Assembly (NCBI GenBank): GCA_964639245.1
Contig: CAZXCU010000002.1
Span: 740,993-804,992, forward strand
DNA: 64,000 nt
Source: SB15 sp964639245
GTDB lineage: Bacteria > Chloroflexota > Anaerolineae > Aggregatilineales > J027
Direction of reading: 5' to 3'
Shown here: piece after piece, positions 1-8,416 of the stretch
Layout of the letters: every line of letters begins with the position of its first letter
Numbering within the stretch: position 1 is the stretch's first letter
Position numbers and translations under genes: made by a program
Notes under the pieces: model-generated
Told to the model about the DNA's origin: nothing
The model's input: only the letters and a program-made list of their open reading frames with translations
Database searches by the model: none

Positions 1-785
1 AATCGGAAATTTAAGCAAGTGTTCGGGGGAAATCTCTGCTGTTCCGAGATAGTCAAGAAAAAAATCTTCATAAACTTCACGCGGCGGACGACCATCCAAG
101 CGGGTGATTTTGCCGCTTTCCATACGGGTCACGCGATAAGGGCCACGCAGGGGCGACCATCCATTCGACAAAGCAAAACCTATCGGCTGTTGGCTTAACA
201 CTTCCGCCGCACTTAATCCGGTGCGTAACATTTTATCATAATAGAAGATAGCTGGCTGACGGTCTGAGTCGGGCGCAGTAAGTCCCGGCCCGCCCACGAT
301 GTCGTACAGCATCGCGGTTTCAGTGAGGGCTTTTTGTACCAATGCGTCAGGATTCATAAATTGATTATCCGGGAAAAGCATGAGAGAACGATATTTGAAA
401 TAGCCCAAACCTTCTTTCGAGATTCCTCGTAATTTGTTAAATAACCGCCCACCGCTAAACAGACGGCGCTTCCGCCCAAGAATATTAAATTGCACCCCCT
501 CACTTTGAATAAGCATCAGTCCCGCGCCCTGTTCGACATACCCCTCATGGGTATATTCGCCCATTGAGGTTGTGCCGATGAGGGGTATGGCTGGCAAAAC
601 ACTGTTGACCCCCTTCAAAACTTGGGCAGGTTCGGGGTGGGAAGTAAACAACAACCCAAGCGATGGAGATGCGCTATTGACCCGTAAAACCGCCCGTGCA
701 ACCTGCTGTCCACACCGAAAGCCATCCCGATGATTGTCTAAACCAACGCTAATGTGAGTGATAGTTGACGCTCCTACTTGCTCAT
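1..785 (-). CDS. FIST-domain sensory protein, 3' end outside window
   Basis: Reading leftward from about 780 the minus strand is open to the window edge and encodes a FIST_N then FIST_C type protein, a family thought to be small-ligand sensors. Seen: a hydrophobic strand followed by PLIGTTSMGE (FIST_N core), and further on SNGWSPLRGPYRVTR and a LDGRPPREVYEDFF stretch typical of FIST_C. The C-terminal part lies beyond base 1. The 5' end is odd. The reading frame is closed by TAA at 793-795 and holds no ATG, GTG or TTG before the domain begins, while the only nearby ATG (783-785) meets TAG after three codons. A one-base shift near 775 would join it to the domain. So it is either frameshifted or uses a rare start. 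Family call is firm, start unresolved. Confidence 0.8.
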
Positions 786-821
786 TTTCAGTTTAATGGA
801 TCGCCCTCCTAAATGCCGATT

Positions 822-847
822 TCTTCGGCAAATCTTCGGCAAATCTT
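822..847. repeat. 11-bp tandem repeat TCTTCGGCAAA
   Basis: Two perfect copies of TCTTCGGCAAA (822-832 and 833-843) followed by a partial third, TCTT. It lies in the divergent spacer between the FIST gene and the Met-rich protein gene. An 11-bp period puts the copies on one face of the helix, so a protein-binding site is possible, but slippage would also explain it. Confidence 0.6.
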
Positions 848-911
848 TTGTTTTGTGGCAGTGTATCGTCGCTATAGTCTACATGGTGTTCAATAACCGA
901 AAGGGAAATCA

Positions 912-1883
912 ATGAAAAAGTTGATGTTGTTGCTGGTGGTGATGATTTTGATGGTCGTTCCCGCAGTTTTCGCGCAGGAAGACGATATGATGGGCATGGA
1001 AGGCAGCCCGGCTTCTTTGTTAGCCGCCACGGATATGGACGGTGCGCCTGAAGGACAAGATGCAGAAGCATGGTTAGCCGCCTCTGCGATTGCCTTTTTT
1101 GATATGAGTGACGATGGCACTGACACTGTAACCGTCGTGTTGACCGGTTTAGTTGCGGACGGCTTGTATACGCTGTGGTGGGTCAACAACATGCAAGATA
1201 TGTCGAATATGAGCATGGGCCCGGCGGGTGGAACGCCCGATAACGAATTTACTGCCGATGAAAACGGCAACGCAACCGTTTCAATTGTGGTTGCTTCGGA
1301 CAATGACTACGAGACACTGGTAGTGGCTTTCCATGCTGATGGTGAAACGCATGGCGAAATGCCCGGTGAAATGGGTGTGCAAACTTTCGGTCACTTGATG
1401 GGCGCATTCCCCGGCCCCGCCAACATGGAAACGCTCGGTTATGCGACTAACCTCATTGCCACAGATATGGATGGCGCACCAGAAGGCCAAGATGCGGAAG
1501 CATGGCTGGAATCCGGCGCAGTCGCTTACGCAGCGGCTCCAGTGGAAGACGCGGAAAATGTGGCTGTAACCATTCTTGCGATGGGCTTGGTTCCCGATGG
1601 CTTGTATACGCTGTGGTGGGTCAATAACATGCAAGATATGTCGAACATGAGCATGGGCCCGGCGGGTGGATTGCCTGCGAACGAATTTACTGCCAACGCC
1701 ACTGGCAGCGCGGTCATCAACATTGAAGTACCTGCCGACAACGATTATCAAACGGTGGTGGTGGCCTTCCATGTGGATGGCGAAACCCACGGTGAAATGC
1801 CCGGTGAAATGGGTGTGCAAACCTTCAGCCACCTGATGGGTGCATTTCCCAACGCCGCCATGATGATGTCTGACGGGATGTAA
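912..1883 (+). CDS. Exported Met-rich protein with two near-identical domains
   Basis: A 323-residue protein with a signal peptide (about 1-21, ending VFAQ). The mature part is two copies of a domain of about 130 residues with a 146-residue period. Each copy has ATDMDGAPEGQDAEAWL, then GLYTLWWVNNMQDMSNMSMG and a GETHGEMPGEMGVQTF block. The middle block is almost identical at DNA level in both copies (from about 1158 and 1596), so the duplication is recent or maintained by gene conversion. The clusters of Met and His recall extracellular metal (copper) binding proteins, but that is a guess; I do not recognise the domain. Start ATG 912 is preceded by AAGGGAAA. A strong terminator follows. Confidence 0.85.
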   Translation: MKKLMLLLVVMILMVVPAVFAQEDDMMGMEGSPASLLAATDMDGAPEGQDAEAWLAASAIAFFDMSDDGTDTVTVVLTGLVADGLYTLWWVNNMQDMSNMSMGPAGGTPDNEFTADENGNATVSIVVASDNDYETLVVAFHADGETHGEMPGEMGVQTFGHLMGAFPGPANMETLGYATNLIATDMDGAPEGQDAEAWLESGAVAYAAAPVEDAENVAVTILAMGLVPDGLYTLWWVNNMQDMSNMSMGPAGGLPANEFTANATGSAVINIEVPADNDYQTVVVAFHVDGETHGEMPGEMGVQTFSHLMGAFPNAAMMMSDGM

Positions 1884-1899
1884 GAATTTACTTCGGATG

Positions 1900-1931
1900 C
1901 CCGTCCTTTTTCCAAACAAAGGACGGGTTTT
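1900..1931 (+). terminator. Rho-independent terminator
   Basis: A perfect 10-bp stem CCCGTCCTTT (1900-1909) and AAAGGACGGG (1918-1927) with an 8-base loop, then TTTT. It ends the Met-rich protein gene, only 5 bases before the ATG of the next gene. Confidence 0.85.
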
Positions 1932-1936
1932 CCCCC

Positions 1937-2620
1937 ATGTACGTGACCGCTATTATTCCAGCCCTCAACGAAGCAGAAACGATTGCCACCGTGATTCGGG
2001 ATATTCCGCGAGACCTTGTGCAACAAGTCATCGTGGTCGACAACGGCTCAACCGATGCAACCCCGACCATTGCCCAAACTGCCGGAGCTGAGGTGATTTT
2101 TGAAGCTCGGCGCGGCTATGGGTATGCGTGTTTTGCCGGGGGCATGGCAGCCCAGAATGCCGAGGTACTTGTTTTTTTGGATGGGGACGGCGCAGATGAC
2201 CCCCGCGAAATCCCCCTGCTGCTAGAAGCCCTGTTGCAATCCGAAGCGGATTTGGTCATTGGGTCACGCGAGCGCGGACAGCACCAACCCGGTGCATTGC
2301 TGCCTCATGCGCGGTTCGGCAATTGGCTGACTGCACGATTGATGCGATGGATTTACGGCCTGTATGTCACCGATTTAGGCCCCTTTCGTGCTATTCGCCG
2401 TTCGGTTTTTCTCAGCCTGAACATGCAAGAAATGACCTACGGCTGGACAACCGAGATGATGGTGAAAGCGGCTAAACAAGGCTATCGGGTTCATGAAATT
2501 CCGATTAGCTACCGCCGCCGCGCTGGAGGAAAATCAAAAATCTCTGGCACGCTTAATGGAACTGTAATGGCTGCTTGCTATATTCTGGGTACAACGTTGA
2601 AATATGCGAGGAAAACCTGA
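1937..2620 (+). CDS. GT2 glycosyltransferase, polyprenyl-phosphate sugar synthase-like
   Basis: A 227-residue GT-A fold glycosyltransferase of the dolichyl-phosphate mannose/glucose synthase type. Seen: N-terminal IIPALNEAETI, VVDNGSTDAT, then FLDGDGADDP carrying the metal-binding acidic residues, and GSRERG. There is no C-terminal membrane domain, so it is a short soluble or peripheral member. In this family the product is a polyprenyl-phosphate sugar used by GT-C enzymes; a GT-C enzyme lies at 10639-12009. The ATG follows a terminator with no visible ribosome site, which suggests weak or leaderless translation. It overlaps the rhodanese gene (TGATG). Activity well supported, sugar unknown. 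Confidence 0.85.
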   Translation: MYVTAIIPALNEAETIATVIRDIPRDLVQQVIVVDNGSTDATPTIAQTAGAEVIFEARRGYGYACFAGGMAAQNAEVLVFLDGDGADDPREIPLLLEALLQSEADLVIGSRERGQHQPGALLPHARFGNWLTARLMRWIYGLYVTDLGPFRAIRRSVFLSLNMQEMTYGWTTEMMVKAAKQGYRVHEIPISYRRRAGGKSKISGTLNGTVMAACYILGTTLKYARKT

Positions 2621-3498
2621 TGTACAGATGGCTGATGGTCGGCTTGATTTTGCTGGCGAGTCTGGGCAGCACCTTTGCCCAAGAGGATGCTGCGTATGGC
2701 AATCCTGATTTGCTGGTGGAGGCTGCATGGTTGGCGGAAAATTTAGCCGAAGTGCGGGTCATTGATTTACGTCCCATTGAGGAATATGACGCGGGACATA
2801 TCCCCGGTGCGGTTCAATTGGACGTGGCATTGGTGCGGGCAACCACCGACGACATCCCCAGCCAACTTGCTGACGCAGAAACAGTGGCAGGTGTGTTAGG
2901 GGAACGGGGCATTGGCGCTGAAGACACCCTCATTCTCTACGATGATGCAAATCTCCTCGATGCGGGGCTACTGTTCTGGACATTAGAAGCCTATGGTCAT
3001 GCCGATGTACGCTTATTGAACGGCGGTTGGCAGGGCTGGCAAAAAGCTGATTTTGAAGTGAGCCGTGAACTGCCGGAAATTTCTCCCGTCACCTATGAGA
3101 GCGCTTTCAACCCGGAGGTGGTGGTCAACGCCGAACAAGTATTGTCCTTTTTGGAGGATGAAAGCGTGGTGTTGGTGGATGCCCGCACCCCCGAAGAATT
3201 TAGCGGAGAAACCGTTCGTGCAGAATTTGGTGGGCATATCCCCGGCGCGTGGAACATCAATTGGACAGATAATCTGGAAGATGGCTTTTTTAAGTCACCA
3301 ACCGACCTTGAAGCCCTCTATGCTGATCTTGGACTGGAAGATGCAGCGCTGATTGTGACCTACTGCCAGACCGGACACCGGGCATCGGTAGCATATTTCA
3401 CCTTGCGACTGATGGGCTATGACAATGTGCGTGTCTATGATGGCTCATGGGTGGAGTGGGGCAACAATGCCGATTTACCCCGTGAGACAGGGCTATAG
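2620..3498 (+). CDS. Exported two-domain rhodanese (sulfurtransferase)
   Basis: A 292-residue protein with a signal peptide (about 1-20, ending FAQ) and two rhodanese domains, as in thiosulfate or 3-mercaptopyruvate sulfurtransferases. The N-terminal domain has RPIEEYDAGHIPGA but no catalytic Cys loop. The C-terminal domain has DARTPEEF and the active loop YCQTGHRA with Cys249. That loop differs from the classic CRKGVT and CGSGVT loops, so the sulfur donor cannot be read from it. The ATG at 2620 overlaps the stop of the preceding GT2, and the signal peptide begins there; earlier in-frame codons add only a non-homologous extension. It acts outside the membrane. A DoxX protein at 8413 may share thiosulfate or sulfide chemistry with it. 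Confidence 0.88.
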   Translation: MYRWLMVGLILLASLGSTFAQEDAAYGNPDLLVEAAWLAENLAEVRVIDLRPIEEYDAGHIPGAVQLDVALVRATTDDIPSQLADAETVAGVLGERGIGAEDTLILYDDANLLDAGLLFWTLEAYGHADVRLLNGGWQGWQKADFEVSRELPEISPVTYESAFNPEVVVNAEQVLSFLEDESVVLVDARTPEEFSGETVRAEFGGHIPGAWNINWTDNLEDGFFKSPTDLEALYADLGLEDAALIVTYCQTGHRASVAYFTLRLMGYDNVRVYDGSWVEWGNNADLPRETGL

Positions 3499-3504
3499 CT
3501 CCCA

Positions 3505-4146
3505 ATGACACGGCTTCTTGTACTCATGGCAAAACAACCGATTGCAGGGCAGACCAAAACCCGCCTCTACCCGATTTTAACCCCGCAGCAAGCGGCAGAC
3601 CTGTATCGCTGTTTTTTGCTGGATAAAATGACGACGATGTGCCAAGTACACGGGGTACAGGTGGCAATTGGCTATTATCCGTCAGAATCCCGCCCTTATT
3701 TTGCCCAGCTTGCGCCCAATTTTGTGCTGTTGGAGCAACAGGGCGCGAATTTGTCCGAACGGCTGCGGCATATTTTTCGGACAGCTTTTGAGCAGGGGTA
3801 TACTCAGGTTGCTGCGATTGACGGGGATTCTGTCACACTGCCAGCCGCGTACCTTCAGATGCTTTTTACGGCGCTGGAGGAGGTTGATGTGAGTCTTGGC
3901 CCGTGTGAGGATGGCGGCTATTACGGCATTGGGATGAAAGCACCCCATTTAACCCTGCTGGATGTCACCATGAGTACACCCTTGGTGGTGCGCGACACCC
4001 TCGCACAGGCCGAACAAGCCCATCTCACAGTTAAACTACTGCCCGAATGGTATGACATTGATACCCCCACCGATTTAAACCGCGTATCAGCAGTGCTGGA
4101 TCCGACGACCCACACCGCGCAATTTTTGAAGGCAGGTCAGCGATGA
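3505..4146 (+). CDS. DUF2064 / TIGR04282 nucleotidyltransferase-like glycosyltransferase
   Basis: A 213-residue protein of the DUF2064 family, a GT-A-like fold related to MobA and CofC. Seen: MAKQPIAGQTKTRL at the N-terminus (nucleotide-binding loop), AAIDGDSVTLP (metal-binding aspartate) and GPCEDGGYYGIGM, the family signature. The family was named from arsenosugar clusters (TIGR04282), but most members occur elsewhere beside GT2 enzymes, and no arsenic gene is present here. It overlaps the next gene by 4 bases, so the two are co-translated. Probably handles an activated sugar together with the upstream GT2. Confidence 0.85.
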   Translation: MTRLLVLMAKQPIAGQTKTRLYPILTPQQAADLYRCFLLDKMTTMCQVHGVQVAIGYYPSESRPYFAQLAPNFVLLEQQGANLSERLRHIFRTAFEQGYTQVAAIDGDSVTLPAAYLQMLFTALEEVDVSLGPCEDGGYYGIGMKAPHLTLLDVTMSTPLVVRDTLAQAEQAHLTVKLLPEWYDIDTPTDLNRVSAVLDPTTHTAQFLKAGQR

Positions 4147-5144
4147 AAAATATCCTCTTTGTGAATCCGTTTTTTCTCAAAAACAGTGTGCTAGAGCAGG
4201 AATGGATGATGCCCTATTTTCCCTTGGGGCTGCTCTATCTTGCTGCCAGCGCACGCGCCGACGGTCACAATGTCGCCGTGTTTGACGGAACTTTTGCGCC
4301 GGATGAACACGCTTTCCGTCAGGCATTCGACCACGCCCAACCGGAAGTCGTCTGCATTGCCAGCCTAATTACGCTGCGTCCGGTCGCGCTGCGTCTTGCC
4401 GATTATGCCCTTCAACGGGGCAGCCAAGTCATTTTTGGCGGCCCAGACCCCAGCGCCGAGCCAACCGCCTATTTATCCACTGCTGCCGTGCAGGGACAAC
4501 AAGCGGTGGTAGTGGTGGGCGAAGGCGAACACACCCTACGAGAACTGCTGGTTCAGCCGGATTTGACCCAAGTCAAAGGGATTGCCTACCTACAGGCGGG
4601 CGAACTGCATACAACGGCTGCCCGCGAACCGATATGGGATTTAGAGACCTTGCCACTGCCCGCCCGCGATTTGCTTGATGTGCAGCCCTACTTAGCGGCA
4701 TGGAAAAACACGCATGGCTACAGTTCTTTAACGCTGGCTGCCACCCGTGGTTGTCCCTATAACTGCGATTACTGCCAGCAATCCGCCGTTGGCCCCCATT
4801 TCCGCAAACGCAGCCCGCAACATGTCGCTCAAGAAATGCTGGCGATTGAAGCTGCCTATGCCCCGGATCGTTTCCGCTTGGTGGATGATTTGGATGGCAT
4901 CGGACACGATTGGCTGCTGGAACTTGGCTTGACAATGCAGAACTTGGGTCTCCAAACTCCCTACGAAGGGCTAAAACCTTTTGCGGGAGATGACCTGCCC
5001 ATGTACGCGGCGGGCAAAATGTTGTGTGGCAAACGCAACCGCTATCTGCCTACCTTGAACGACCACCCGCACGCCCCTCCCGCGCTGGATGTCATGACGC
5101 TGCAAGAACGCTGGGGCTTGGGAATTTTACCGCATGACGCATGA
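4143..5144 (+). CDS. B12-binding radical SAM protein, short form
   Basis: A 333-residue protein with an N-terminal cobalamin-binding Rossmann domain (about 1-150) and a radical SAM motif CPYNCDYC, whose cysteines are 204, 208 and 211 in CxxxCxxC spacing. Only 122 residues follow the motif, whereas a full radical SAM barrel needs about 200 and typical members run to 450 or more. The tail reads through charged and Pro-rich sequence with no recognisable late strands. It could be a natural short form or a truncated gene whose end was replaced. The stop overlaps the next gene by 11 bases, so it still sits in a working transcript. Substrate unknown. Confidence 0.75.
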   Translation: MKNILFVNPFFLKNSVLEQEWMMPYFPLGLLYLAASARADGHNVAVFDGTFAPDEHAFRQAFDHAQPEVVCIASLITLRPVALRLADYALQRGSQVIFGGPDPSAEPTAYLSTAAVQGQQAVVVVGEGEHTLRELLVQPDLTQVKGIAYLQAGELHTTAAREPIWDLETLPLPARDLLDVQPYLAAWKNTHGYSSLTLAATRGCPYNCDYCQQSAVGPHFRKRSPQHVAQEMLAIEAAYAPDRFRLVDDLDGIGHDWLLELGLTMQNLGLQTPYEGLKPFAGDDLPMYAAGKMLCGKRNRYLPTLNDHPHAPPALDVMTLQERWGLGILPHDA

Positions 5145-5850
5145 ATGGCTGACACCCCAAGCGCAGGCGCTTCTACTGGACGGTTTGCGAATGACCCTTG
5201 CCCTGACGGCTGTCACCTCGCTGCTGGCGTTGGTGGTGGGGGTGGGCATTTGTCGTTTGCGGTTGTCTCGCGCACGCTGGTTTGCCATCCTGTACATTGA
5301 GACCTGCCGTAATGTTCCCGCGCTGGTCTGGGTGATTTTTTTTGCCTATGCGCTCCCGAATATTTTTGACCTCGAAACACGGCGAGCCTTGTTTTTTCAA
5401 AACGGCGTGATGGACTGGTTAAAAGAGACCACCGGCGTTTTGATTCCTTACTATATGGTCGGGGCGGTGCTGGGATTGACCGTGAATACCAGTGCGTATC
5501 TCGCCGAACTGCTACGGGCCGGCATTCAAACCCTGCATCAAGAGCAAATTGACTCGGCACGTTCATTGGGGGCATCCCCACGATTTTTATTTTTTTATGC
5601 GCTGCTCCCACATGGTATCCGTGCTGCTTCGCCGGGAATCACGACGCGGTTGGTGCATAATCTCAAAAATACGGCGCTGGCTTCCTTTGTCGCTGTTCCA
5701 GAATTTTTCAAGGCGGTGCAAACTTCCATCAGCCGCAGTTTTTACGCCGTTGAATTTTTGCTCCTGGCCTCTGTGGTGTATTGGCTGCTGTCATGGGGAT
5801 TCGCGCTGCTCCTGCGGCACAGCCTCCCCCGTCCGGTGGAGAGCGCATGA
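5134..5850 (+). CDS. Amino-acid-type ABC transporter permease (first)
   Basis: A 238-residue membrane protein of the polar amino acid (HisM/GlnP) permease family with about five hydrophobic segments. The cytoplasmic EAA-like loop is present as SARSLGASPRFLFFYALLP, which contacts the ATPase. It overlaps the radical SAM gene by 11 bases and the second permease by 4 (ATGA). With the second permease, binding protein and ATPase it forms a complete importer. Substrate not readable from the permease. Confidence 0.9.
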   Translation: MTHEWLTPQAQALLLDGLRMTLALTAVTSLLALVVGVGICRLRLSRARWFAILYIETCRNVPALVWVIFFAYALPNIFDLETRRALFFQNGVMDWLKETTGVLIPYYMVGAVLGLTVNTSAYLAELLRAGIQTLHQEQIDSARSLGASPRFLFFYALLPHGIRAASPGITTRLVHNLKNTALASFVAVPEFFKAVQTSISRSFYAVEFLLLASVVYWLLSWGFALLLRHSLPRPVESA

Positions 5851-6551
5851 GCGAATTTTTGTGGAAAAATCTGCCCAATCTGTTGATTGGCTTTCCTGAC
5901 CAGCGTCCCGGCGGATTGGCTTTGAGTCTACTGCTGGCGGGGACAGCCATCGGGTTTGGATTTGGGCTTGCGCTGCTGGTCGGCATGGCACGTACCAGTC
6001 CATTCTGGCTGCTGCGCCAACTCGCAATGCTGTATGTCAATATTTTTCGAGGGTTGCCCTTGCTGCTGCTGCTGCTGCTGATTCATCAATTTGTGGGAGG
6101 CCGACGCTTTGGTCTTAGTTTTAGCCCAACCACCTCCGCGCTCATCAGCTTGACCCTTTACACTTCCGCTTACCAGGCCGAAGTCATTCGGGCAGGCCTG
6201 CTGGCGGTGCCGCGTGAAATGGTCGAGTCTGCCCGTTCGATGGGTGCAAGCGTGGGACGTGTTTTCTGGGTGGTGCGGTTGCGCTATGCCCTCCATGTCA
6301 TGCTACCCGCGCTGGTCAATGAGGTGATCACCCTATTCAAAGATTCATCGGTGGTGGTCGTGTTGGGGGTGGGCGATTTGATGATGGTGGCACGCGCCGC
6401 TTTGGGCAGCAATGTCAAAAATGCGGTGTATTGGATTCCTATGTATCTGCTGGTTGGCGGACTCTATGCGCTGGTAGCGCTGGTTATTTCACGGCTGGCA
6501 ATCCATTGGGAGAATCGTTTATCAAAATCCAAAAGGAAGATAATCATATGA
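5847..6551 (+). CDS. Amino-acid-type ABC transporter permease (second)
   Basis: A 234-residue permease of the same family as its neighbour, with the EAA loop SARSMGASVGRVFWVVRLRY. The start at 5847 is chosen because it overlaps the upstream stop (ATGA) and begins just before the first membrane segment; a longer version would run into the upstream gene. Together with the product of 5134-5850 it should form a heterodimeric channel. Confidence 0.9.
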   Translation: MSEFLWKNLPNLLIGFPDQRPGGLALSLLLAGTAIGFGFGLALLVGMARTSPFWLLRQLAMLYVNIFRGLPLLLLLLLIHQFVGGRRFGLSFSPTTSALISLTLYTSAYQAEVIRAGLLAVPREMVESARSMGASVGRVFWVVRLRYALHVMLPALVNEVITLFKDSSVVVVLGVGDLMMVARAALGSNVKNAVYWIPMYLLVGGLYALVALVISRLAIHWENRLSKSKRKIII

Positions 6552-7369
6552 AAAAATGGTTCGTGCTGTTCGTGCTGGTTCTGGCAGTCGCCCTGCCGGT
6601 TGCCCAAGCGCAAGAAACCCCCTCCACTTTGGACAAAGTGCAAGAAGCGGGGGTGGTGCGCGTTGGGATTCGTTTTGACAACCCGCCTCTTAGCTTCATC
6701 AATGAGGATGGCGAATGGGTGGGATTTGATGTGGATTTAGCCAATGCCATTGCCAAACGCTTGGGCGTAGATATTGAGCCGATACGGGTAGATGAAACCA
6801 CCCGCATCAGCTTTTTACAGGAAGGCCAAATTGACCTTGCCGTTGCCAGCATGAATCACACCCGCAGCCGCGAAGAAGCGGTTGATTTTAGCATCACCTA
6901 TTTCTGGGACAGCCAAACCTTCCTTGTCCGTTCGGGGGAATTTGACTCCTTAGACGATTTGTTCGGCAAAACGGTAGCCATGAACGCGGGGAGTTCCGCG
7001 ATTGATGCTTGGAATCGCTATGTTGAAGCCAACGGCGGCGAACCTTCCGAAATCGTAGAGTTTACAGACAAAGTGGCGGCGGTGCAGGCGCTTCGAGATG
7101 GGGCAGTCGATGGCTATGCCGAAGATGGCATCACCTTAGCCGCGCTTTCGGCGGGCGATGACTCGCTGGTGCTGCTGCCCGAAGGCTTTAATCCGGTGCA
7201 ATTTGGGCTGGGTTTGCCAGAAAATGACTCCGAGTGGCGCGATGCCATCAATACCATTTTGCAAGACCTGTGGTTGGATGGCACATACCTCGAAATTTAC
7301 ACCCGCTGGTTAGGCCCGGAGGCCGATGTGCAGCTTCCGCTTGGCGGCGAAATGGAAATTTGGCGCTAA
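6548..7369 (+). CDS. ABC transporter substrate-binding protein, family 3
   Basis: A 273-residue periplasm/surface-type binding protein (SBP_bac_3). Signal peptide about 1-21 (MKKWFVLFVLVLAVALPVAQ then AQE). Family features: VRVGIRFDNPPLSF, GFDVDLANAIAKRLG, LDLAVASMNHTRSREEAVDFS and a GKTVAMNAGSSA stretch in lobe 2. The ATG at 6548 has AAAGGAAG upstream and overlaps the permease stop. No lipobox Cys follows the signal, so it is probably soluble or held by its signal. Ligand likely an amino acid or related small polar compound. Confidence 0.92.
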   Translation: MKKWFVLFVLVLAVALPVAQAQETPSTLDKVQEAGVVRVGIRFDNPPLSFINEDGEWVGFDVDLANAIAKRLGVDIEPIRVDETTRISFLQEGQIDLAVASMNHTRSREEAVDFSITYFWDSQTFLVRSGEFDSLDDLFGKTVAMNAGSSAIDAWNRYVEANGGEPSEIVEFTDKVAAVQALRDGAVDGYAEDGITLAALSAGDDSLVLLPEGFNPVQFGLGLPENDSEWRDAINTILQDLWLDGTYLEIYTRWLGPEADVQLPLGGEMEIWR

Positions 7370-7372
7370 CAG

Positions 7373-8416
7373 ATGCTCACCCTGACGACGATTCGCAAAA
7401 CTTTTACCACCCAACAAGGCCGCGTCCCGGTGCTGCATGATGTCTCCCTTGCGACTGCGGAAGGAGAGCTGGTCGTGCTATTAGGTGCATCGGGCAGTGG
7501 AAAAAGTACCCTTTTGCGTCTGGTCGCGGGGCTGCTTTCCCCCGATTCGGGAGATATTTTATTCAATGGACAATCGGTGCTGGGTATTCCTACCGAAAAA
7601 CGCGGGGCGGTGATGGTCTTTCAGGAAAATCAATTGTTTCCCTATATGACCCTCGCGGAAAATATCGCCTTCGGTTTAAAAATCCAGCGCCGCAGCCGAC
7701 AAGCGATTCGGGCGGGGATTCAAGAAGCACTCGCACGAGTCCAATTGACGGGCTATGAAAAACGCTACCCCGCCGAATTATCAAGTGGACAACGGCAACG
7801 GGCAGCCCTAGCACGCGCATTGGCGGTTGCACCGCGAATGCTGCTGTTGGATGAACCCCTGAGTAATCTTGACCCGACCCTGCGCGATGAACTCCGGCGC
7901 GAAATTGTGCAGTTACAGAAACAATCCGGCATTACCTCCTTGTTTGTGACGCATGACCAGACCGAAGCGGTACTGGTTGCTGACCGGATTGCGCTGTTGT
8001 TACACGGCAAAATCGCTCAGGTGGGGATACCCCGCGATTTTTATGATTGTCCAGCAACGGCAGAAATTGCCCGTTTTTTCGGGGCGGTAAATCTGATTCC
8101 AGCCCGTAAGCGCGGCGCAATTCTGGAAACCCCGTTTGGGCAACTGACCCACCCCACCAGCCGATTACCCGATGGTCAGGTGTTGGCGATGGTGCGCCCG
8201 GAAGCCATTCAAATCGGGGCAAATGGCGCGAACACGCTCACAGGCCGGGTGCAGTCGTGGATGTATCAGGGGGCGCAGTCGCAGGGCTTGGTGGTAGTTG
8301 GTGACACCCCGCTAGAACTGCGCTGTCCGCCTTATTTTTACTATCAACCGGGCGACTCATTGACCTTTCATTTTAAACATATCTGGCTGATGCCTATAGA
8401 GGAGAGAGTACCATGA
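7373..8416 (+). CDS. ABC transporter ATPase with C-terminal TOBE region
   Basis: A 347-residue ATPase. Walker A GASGSGKST (38-46), signature LSSGQRQR, Walker B LLLDEP and the switch His in THDQ. The first 235 residues are followed by about 110 residues resembling the TOBE domain of PotA/CysA/MalK ATPases (MVRPEAIQIG). Partner permeases are of the amino acid family, whose usual ATPase (GlnQ/HisP) is about 240 residues without this domain, so this is an unusual pairing. It starts 3 bases after the binding protein and overlaps the DoxX gene by 4 bases. Strongly an importer ATPase. Confidence 0.9.
   Translation: MLTLTTIRKTFTTQQGRVPVLHDVSLATAEGELVVLLGASGSGKSTLLRLVAGLLSPDSGDILFNGQSVLGIPTEKRGAVMVFQENQLFPYMTLAENIAFGLKIQRRSRQAIRAGIQEALARVQLTGYEKRYPAELSSGQRQRAALARALAVAPRMLLLDEPLSNLDPTLRDELRREIVQLQKQSGITSLFVTHDQTEAVLVADRIALLLHGKIAQVGIPRDFYDCPATAEIARFFGAVNLIPARKRGAILETPFGQLTHPTSRLPDGQVLAMVRPEAIQIGANGANTLTGRVQSWMYQGAQSQGLVVVGDTPLELRCPPYFYYQPGDSLTFHFKHIWLMPIEERVP

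Noticed and set aside
1281..1919. Long minus-strand frame opposite the Met-rich protein
   Set aside because: Its repeats merely reflect the duplicated coding DNA on the plus strand.
3505..5144. Arsenosugar biosynthesis cluster
   Set aside because: DUF2064 and a radical SAM protein suggest it by name, but there is no arsM, no ArsS-like length or Cys pattern, and no arsenic regulator.
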